A stretch of DNA of 29,126 nt from CAYUQT01 sp964596165. GTDB taxonomy: Bacteria; Planctomycetota; Phycisphaerae; UBA1845; JAFGLZ01. The notes under the pieces were generated by a model. That model was not told the DNA's origin. It did no database searches and worked only from the letters and a program-made list of their open reading frames with translations. A program made the translations under genes and the position numbers. Shown in pieces: positions 25,301 to 29,126 of the stretch. Positions within the stretch are counted from its first letter, which is position 1, and the number at the start of each line of letters is the position of its first letter. Location of the stretch: NCBI GenBank assembly GCA_964596165.1, contig CAZQTW010000073.1, positions 1-29,126 of the forward strand, in the 5' to 3' direction.

Positions 25301-26953
25301 GGTGACGTTGTTGCCGACACAGAAGACTTCCACAACCCGTCCCGCATCGTCGAAAACGGGTCGATTGGTCCAGGCCACCCAGACGCGAGAACCGTCGCGC
25401 CGCATGTTCTCGTTCTCGCCCGAAGCGTACTCTTCCGGACGCTCGCAGATCTTGCGGAGATAGTCCTCCAGATCCAACCCGGACGACCCCACGGCCGGAA
25501 CGATCGTCCCCACCACGTTCTTGCCGATGATCTCATCCCGGGAATACCCAAAGAACGTCTCCGCGAACTCGTTGATGAACGTGATGTTGCCGTGGCTGTC
25601 CATCCGAAGGATGATGCTGTTCGCGTTTTCAACCAGATGGCGGTATTTCTCCTCGCTTGCCTGGAGCGCCAACTCCGCCCGACGACGATCCGTGGCATCC
25701 CGAATGATCGCCTGAACCACCCGTCGACCGTCCAAGGTCAGCCCCGTCAGTGAAACCTCCATGTCGACCAAGGCGCCGTCCTTCCGTTTATGCTGCCAGT
25801 AGAAGGATTGTGGCGTTCCCGCCATGGCCGCTTCAATGTACCCCCTTGCGGCCTCCTCGGAGCTTCGCCCGTCCGGCTGCCTCGGCGGTGAGAACTCCCA
25901 CGGAGAATGCCCGATGATATCCTCGCGCCGGCAAGCCCACAGGCGACAGGCCTGCTCGTTGCAGTCAAGGAAGACATCCGTCAGCAAGAAGTACCCCTCG
26001 CCGGAGCTCTCGAACAGCGTGCGGTACTTCTGCTCGCTCTCGGCGAGAGCCTCTTCCGCCCGCTTGCGATCGGTGACGTCCTCCACGACCCCGTCGAAGT
26101 ACTCCACCTTGCCGTCGGCGTCGTAGACCGCGTGGGCCGTGACCGCCCCCCACCACGTCGTCCCGTCCTTCCTCCTAAGCTGGAGCTCCGCCCCGACGAC
26201 CTTGCCCTCCGCGTTCAGCCGCTCCGAGAACTCACGCCGGGCCTCAGGATTCACGTAGAGATCGGATACCCGAACCCTCATGAACTCCTCGACCGACTCA
26301 AAGCCGTGCAGCCGGGCCAAGGCGGGGTTGGCCATGATGAAATGCCCCTCCGCACCGGGCACATTCCGATACAGGCCGATCGGCAGATTCCGAACCAAAT
26401 CGCTGTATCGCCGCTCGCTTTCCTGAAGCATCCGCCGATGCACGTTGGACATCGTGTGGGCTAGGCTCCACTTGGTGGTCAACGTCAGGGCGGCCTGTTG
26501 CACCTCGATGGAATCAAACGGCTTCTTCAGGATCAGCAGTCGGTCGCTCCGACCCAGCTTCTCAACGATTTCGCCCCACGAATAGTCCGAGTAGGCCGTG
26601 CAGATCACAATCTCCAAATCGGGCTGGATCTCCCAAATCCGTTGGATCGTCTCGATGCCGTCCCAACCGGGTGGCATGCGCACATCGACAAACGCCACGG
26701 CGTAAGGCCTGCCCGCGCTCACGGCAGCCTTCACCTTCGCCGCCGCCTCTTCACCTTGAAAGGCCGAATCCAGTTCGAAAACCGGTACGCCCGGTTCGCC
26801 GCCGACCGCCTCGCCAAAGAGCGCGGCCTCGTCCTGTGCCAGGGATCGGTCCTCTCGGCGCGCGGTGAGGATCCTTCGGAAATCCTCGTGGATCGACTCA
26901 TGATCGTCGATCAGCAGAACACGCCGATTCACCACACACGCGACCTTTTTCAC
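22328..26953 (-). CDS. multi-sensor hybrid histidine kinase (REC-PAS3-GAF-PAS2-HisKA-HATPase-REC-Hpt)
   Basis: A 1541-residue soluble hybrid kinase. GTG at 26953 is chosen: GGAGGGGG (26968-26961) lies 7 nt upstream and the start overlaps the preceding stop as GTGA. Order: receiver 1 (about 10-160; VAFVDVRMP, Asp90; LKKPF), PAS 1 (178-300), PAS 2 (305-428), PAS 3 (433-556), GAF (560-725), PAS 4 (738-858), PAS 5 (868-980), coiled linker, HisKA with EFLANMSHEIRTPM (His1028), HATPase (N box INLVGNAIKF, DSGIGM, GGTGLGLAIS), receiver 2 (1281-1402; Asp1336 in ILMDMQMA), and Hpt with LAHLLKDMAAGYG (His1478). It has no membrane segment. The chain supports a His-Asp-His relay ending on Hpt; the N-terminal receiver may be the input from the CHASE4 kinase encoded upstream. 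Confidence 0.93.
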   Translation of the reverse strand: MKKVACVVNRRVLLIDDHESIHEDFRRILTARREDRSLAQDEAALFGEAVGGEPGVPVFELDSAFQGEEAAAKVKAAVSAGRPYAVAFVDVRMPPGWDGIETIQRIWEIQPDLEIVICTAYSDYSWGEIVEKLGRSDRLLILKKPFDSIEVQQAALTLTTKWSLAHTMSNVHRRMLQESERRYSDLVRNLPIGLYRNVPGAEGHFIMANPALARLHGFESVEEFMRVRVSDLYVNPEARREFSERLNAEGKVVGAELQLRRKDGTTWWGAVTAHAVYDADGKVEYFDGVVEDVTDRKRAEEALAESEQKYRTLFESSGEGYFLLTDVFLDCNEQACRLWACRREDIIGHSPWEFSPPRQPDGRSSEEAARGYIEAAMAGTPQSFYWQHKRKDGALVDMEVSLTGLTLDGRRVVQAIIRDATDRRRAELALQASEEKYRHLVENANSIILRMDSHGNITFINEFAETFFGYSRDEIIGKNVVGTIVPAVGSSGLDLEDYLRKICERPEEYASGENENMRRDGSRVWVAWTNRPVFDDAGRVVEVFCVGNNVTERRLADQRIRHLNAVLGAVRHVHQLITRETDRDALAQGVCQSLVENRGYSGAWIVLLDSSGHIVTFSEAGLGRDRLAKVVRAIRRGNHPPCWKRAMEVGGVVGMLKDDAHCRICLRPEDDPDKGTMAVRLEHSGKCFGFLNVVLPAGLTLDKEEHILFEEVAGDIAFALHDQELEKARREAEESLQSQFTFLQNLIDTIPNPVFYKDVNGLYQGCNSAFEAFSGVAKADVVGKSARDLFPAELADRFQVADQALLENPGVCADEISLTDRQGRKRNLILNKATFTNSVGKVAGLVGVALDITERKAAEETIQRENAKLSAMISGMEEGVVFADADDRIVEVNDYFARFTGHTREELLGRSIWDFHTGAQAEELGRVIGAFRSNPSSPPYVVQRRVGSCEAILRVQPIHRAGEYDGVLLNVIDVTEIVNARQEVEAANRNLERSNRELAEAITQANRMAWAAAMANRAKSEFLANMSHEIRTPMTAILGYTDLLLDPDLSLQERLEAAETVRRNGEHLLALINDILDLSKVEAGKVALEITECSPARIVAEVASLMRGRAVGKGLRFEVEYIGEIPRVIRSDPTRIKQVLINLVGNAIKFTPTGVVRLIVRLDKEHPAEFGEPRLRFDIVDSGIGMTPEQQEGLFRPFYQADSSITRQFGGTGLGLAISKRLVEVLGGEIAVQSRVGEGSTFSFTIRTGFLGDVEMVSGVTEAMDVSVPTPPKPEPGRIVCRILLAEDGPDNQRLISFLLKKAGAKVEVVENGRLAVDRALAAAEAGQPFDIILMDMQMAVLDGYGATRELRERQYKGPIIALTAHAMESDRMKCLEAGCDDFASKPIDREKLLATIRNHLRDGRSKSVSDTHATSSNAPVVSAPSEGPRVPLVDGFENDRDVTGLAGGFLGQLSSRLAAIQMSLGRNDYLTVASLAHLLKDMAAGYGFMAITEAARKLEKTARTTKDLQALEESVLALAELCEEAKKPPKKCRTASETPT

Positions 26954-28863
26954 GGTCTTACCCCCTCCGCGCAAACAGGAATATCGAACGCGAACACCGC
27001 CCCCCGGCCCGGCCCCTCGCTTCGCGCCTCGATGTGCCCTCCCATCTCTGCTACGGCATTGGCACAGAAATGAAGACCCAGCCCATGGCCTCCGGGTTTG
27101 GTGGTGAAACCGCACTGGAAGACCTGAGTAAGCTTATCGGACTCAATACCCAGCCCCGTATCGCCGATCTCCACGCGAACGGCCGTACCGCCCGACTGCT
27201 TGACGCGAACGGTTAAGACACGAGCCCCTTCCTCCGTCTCACGCATCGAGTCGACGGCGTTCTTAACCAAATTGCCGACCACCTGTGTCAGCTTCACCTT
27301 GTTCATCGTGACGGGCGGAATCGAATCGATGTCCCGCTTCACCACGATTCCGTGTTCGTCGAACGACCTCGAATACGTGCGAAGCACCTCCTCGATCACC
27401 GCCGTCAGGTCGTGCCGATCAAGCAGCTTCGGTCCGTGGGCGTAAGCCTGTTGCGTCTGGATGATGTCCCGAATCTGACGGACCTTGTGCTGCAGGTCTT
27501 GGACGCCCCGAAGCATCTCCTCCCGCTCCGCCGGAACGATATCCGACAACCGTATGAGGTAATCCACCCACGTCGGTCCTCGCGGATCGTCGCGAAGGAA
27601 GGCGGCCGGATCGTCTCGGTGCTCGCGCATCAAGGCCACCGCCTTCTCAAGCCCCCGCAGCTTCGAGTGTTTGAGTTGCTCGCCGAGAACCTCCGTGGTG
27701 ACGTTGACGTTGTTAATCACGTTCCCCACATTGTGCAGGATCTCCACCGCCGTATCGGCCATCCCCGCGCGATGGGCCGTGTCGACCATTCGAGCCCGAG
27801 AGTCCGCCAACTGGGCAACCATGCGGTTGAATTCGGCCGCGAGAACCCCCACCTCGCCACGGTCCCGCACCTCCACCCGACTCGACAGGTCGCCCGTCTC
27901 GCCGACGGCAACGGCATGGGCCGTAAGCCGAGAAATCGGTCCGATGACCGTCCTCTGAAGCAGAAGAAAAGTCGTGACCAGCATGATGCCGCCGATTACC
28001 ACAACCGACGTCGTGGCGAAACGGTTCGCCGTCCGACCTCTGGCAGTGATCTCCCGCGGTATGTCCGCTCGGAGCAGGAGGACCGGCCGCCCTTGGATGT
28101 CGGGAAACGTCGTGTAGACGTTCACGGTGTTCGCATCCCGTTCCTCCGCCAGCATCGGATGCTCGGAGCCGATCCGCGCCAGGCGCGCCGCCGGGTCGAC
28201 GGGCATCGAAGCGTGACCCATGGGCCAACAGAAGAAGGCCACCCCGGTCTGCCGAACCAGGGCCTCCAACCTCTTGTCGTCCAGCGTCCTGCCCATGATA
28301 ACGGTGCCTCGAACCGGTCCCTTTCCTTCGCTCGTGATGATCGGAGCGGCCGCAACCAGCATCGGTCCCTCGGTCGTCATCACGATGCCTTCCAGGTGGC
28401 TGGTCGGCTCCGCCCGGGATTGCAGCAGCCGGGGCCCCGCCCCAGTCCAATCGCCGAGCGTGGCGATCGAGGCCTTCTTGGCGTAGTTGTTGTTGGGGTC
28501 GTGAAGCTCCCCCCACACCACCCTTCCGTCGAGGTCGCAGTAACACATGAGGTCGATCTTGCCGTCGCTGAACGTCTTGTCCATCAGGTTCGCGCTGATG
28601 AACGCGGCGGCCTTGGCCGGGTCCTTCTCAACCACAAAACCGTAGCTGTCATCCCAATTCGACCAGTCGAGGCACCGGACGCCCAAGTGCTCGAGCTCCC
28701 GGCGAATCGCCTGAGTGACGCGCTCCATCCGGGCGAAGGCGTCGTCGCGCTCCAGGGTGACGAAGCTGGGGTAGACGATGAGACGCTGAACCCCGTAGTT
28801 CAGTCCGGTATAGATGACTGTGATCCCCGCAATGAGCAGCGGGATCTTCAGTCGCAGGGACAT
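26950..28863 (-). CDS. CHASE4-HAMP transmembrane histidine kinase
   Basis: A 637-residue membrane sensor kinase. The ATG at 28863 follows GGGAGGA at 7 nt; an in-frame GTG at 28893 is less likely. TM1 is at about 7-27, a periplasmic CHASE4-type domain at 30-275 (hallmark CLDWSNWDDSYGFV), TM2 at 283-303, HAMP at 304-357. The phospho-acceptor helix has GMADTAVEILHNVGNVINNV with His377, a known variant H box where Asn follows His. The ATPase domain shows NLVKNAVDSM, GDTGLGIESD and GGHGLGLHFC. There is no receiver or Hpt, so its partner is probably in trans; the next gene, overlapping by 4 nt, starts with a receiver domain and is the best candidate. Ligand of CHASE4 unknown. Confidence 0.93.
   Translation of the reverse strand: MSLRLKIPLLIAGITVIYTGLNYGVQRLIVYPSFVTLERDDAFARMERVTQAIRRELEHLGVRCLDWSNWDDSYGFVVEKDPAKAAAFISANLMDKTFSDGKIDLMCYCDLDGRVVWGELHDPNNNYAKKASIATLGDWTGAGPRLLQSRAEPTSHLEGIVMTTEGPMLVAAAPIITSEGKGPVRGTVIMGRTLDDKRLEALVRQTGVAFFCWPMGHASMPVDPAARLARIGSEHPMLAEERDANTVNVYTTFPDIQGRPVLLLRADIPREITARGRTANRFATTSVVVIGGIMLVTTFLLLQRTVIGPISRLTAHAVAVGETGDLSSRVEVRDRGEVGVLAAEFNRMVAQLADSRARMVDTAHRAGMADTAVEILHNVGNVINNVNVTTEVLGEQLKHSKLRGLEKAVALMREHRDDPAAFLRDDPRGPTWVDYLIRLSDIVPAEREEMLRGVQDLQHKVRQIRDIIQTQQAYAHGPKLLDRHDLTAVIEEVLRTYSRSFDEHGIVVKRDIDSIPPVTMNKVKLTQVVGNLVKNAVDSMRETEEGARVLTVRVKQSGGTAVRVEIGDTGLGIESDKLTQVFQCGFTTKPGGHGLGLHFCANAVAEMGGHIEARSEGPGRGAVFAFDIPVCAEGVRP
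26961..26968 (-). promoter_or_regulatory. ribosome binding site deciding the hybrid-kinase start
   Basis: GGAGGGGG on the minus strand lies inside the 3' end of the CHASE4 kinase gene, 7 nt before the GTG at 26953. It fixes the start within the GTGA stop/start overlap and makes the longer reading to 27115 unlikely. Confidence 0.7.
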
Positions 28864-29126
28864 CAGCGCGTCCTCCCAGCCTGATAGAGGCACCCCGCGG
28901 GCGTCATGCCCGCCCGACAGACGCCGTCCTCAGGAAGGAACCCGCACCTGAGCTGAGTCCTGCTTGACAGGTGATCGCGCCTCCGTGCCGGCAGGGACCA
29001 CGGTACCCCCCACCGCCGCCCCACACCACGGCGCGGATTCTTCATTAGTACACTTTTCGGACACCAGATAGCCGGGCTTGACCACGAAAGCGGCCGGTGT
29101 CACAGCCCCCCCACCACCCCGTACCC
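28864..29126 (-). other. upstream region of the two-kinase operon
   Basis: 263 bp up to the window edge with no recognised gene. A 6-bp-stem hairpin GCGGGC-GTCAT-GCCCGC (28897-28913) lies about 33 nt before the CHASE4 kinase start codon. No convincing sigma-70 or sigma-54 promoter was found; TACTAA on the minus strand near 29045 lacks a -35 at normal distance. Confidence 0.4.

Noticed and set aside
27352..28884. A 510-codon open frame on the plus strand opposite the CHASE4 kinase, and similar long antisense frames at 2311-3693, 5266-6453 and 10010-11077
   Set aside because: They lie exactly opposite well-supported genes, encode Arg/Pro/His-rich sequence with no motif, and are expected shadows in G+C-rich DNA.

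Overview
The window looks like chromosomal DNA from a G+C-rich planctomycete or a close relative. This is inferred from gene content: a variant sigma-70 factor, an exosortase/EpsI pair inside an envelope-export locus, very large TPR and multi-PAS proteins, a DUF4832 secreted protein and a zinc-ribbon membrane protein. No rRNA, tRNA, CRISPR array, insertion sequence or phage gene was recognised. Coding density is high and most genes lie on the minus strand.

Left part (1-2193): the 3' end of an alpha/beta-hydrolase on the plus strand converges on a sigma-70 family factor on the minus strand, with a hairpin terminator between them. The sigma gene has its own well-formed promoter and a leader of about 210 nt.

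Centre (2194-15032): a minus-strand exopolysaccharide-export/exosortase operon. In transcription order it holds a Wza-like outer-membrane lipoprotein (14527), an exosortase with intact Cys/Arg/His active site, an EpsI-type partner, a 1584-residue membrane-anchored TPR protein, a Wzz/BY-kinase fusion, and a MacB-like ABC permease. A 505-bp gene-free region with an AT-rich island and small hairpins precedes it. The likely joint job is export and length control of a surface polysaccharide, with exosortase processing of surface proteins encoded elsewhere.

Next block (15033-18365, minus): lysA (diaminopimelate decarboxylase) followed by an unrecognised 170-aa protein, a lipoprotein with an STN-like domain, and a zinc-ribbon/single-TM protein.

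Right part (18366-29126): a FixJ-family response regulator (plus) faces a stand-alone Fis/NifA-type helix-turn-helix protein (minus). They are followed by a secreted DUF4832 / GH42-like protein (plus). A two-gene minus-strand signalling operon comes last: a CHASE4-HAMP histidine kinase translationally coupled through a GTGA overlap to a hybrid kinase of 1541 residues (REC-PAS-PAS-PAS-GAF-PAS-PAS-HisKA-HATPase-REC-Hpt). Together these make a regulatory island of phosphorelay and transcription factors beside the surface-export locus. A regulatory link between the two is inference only.
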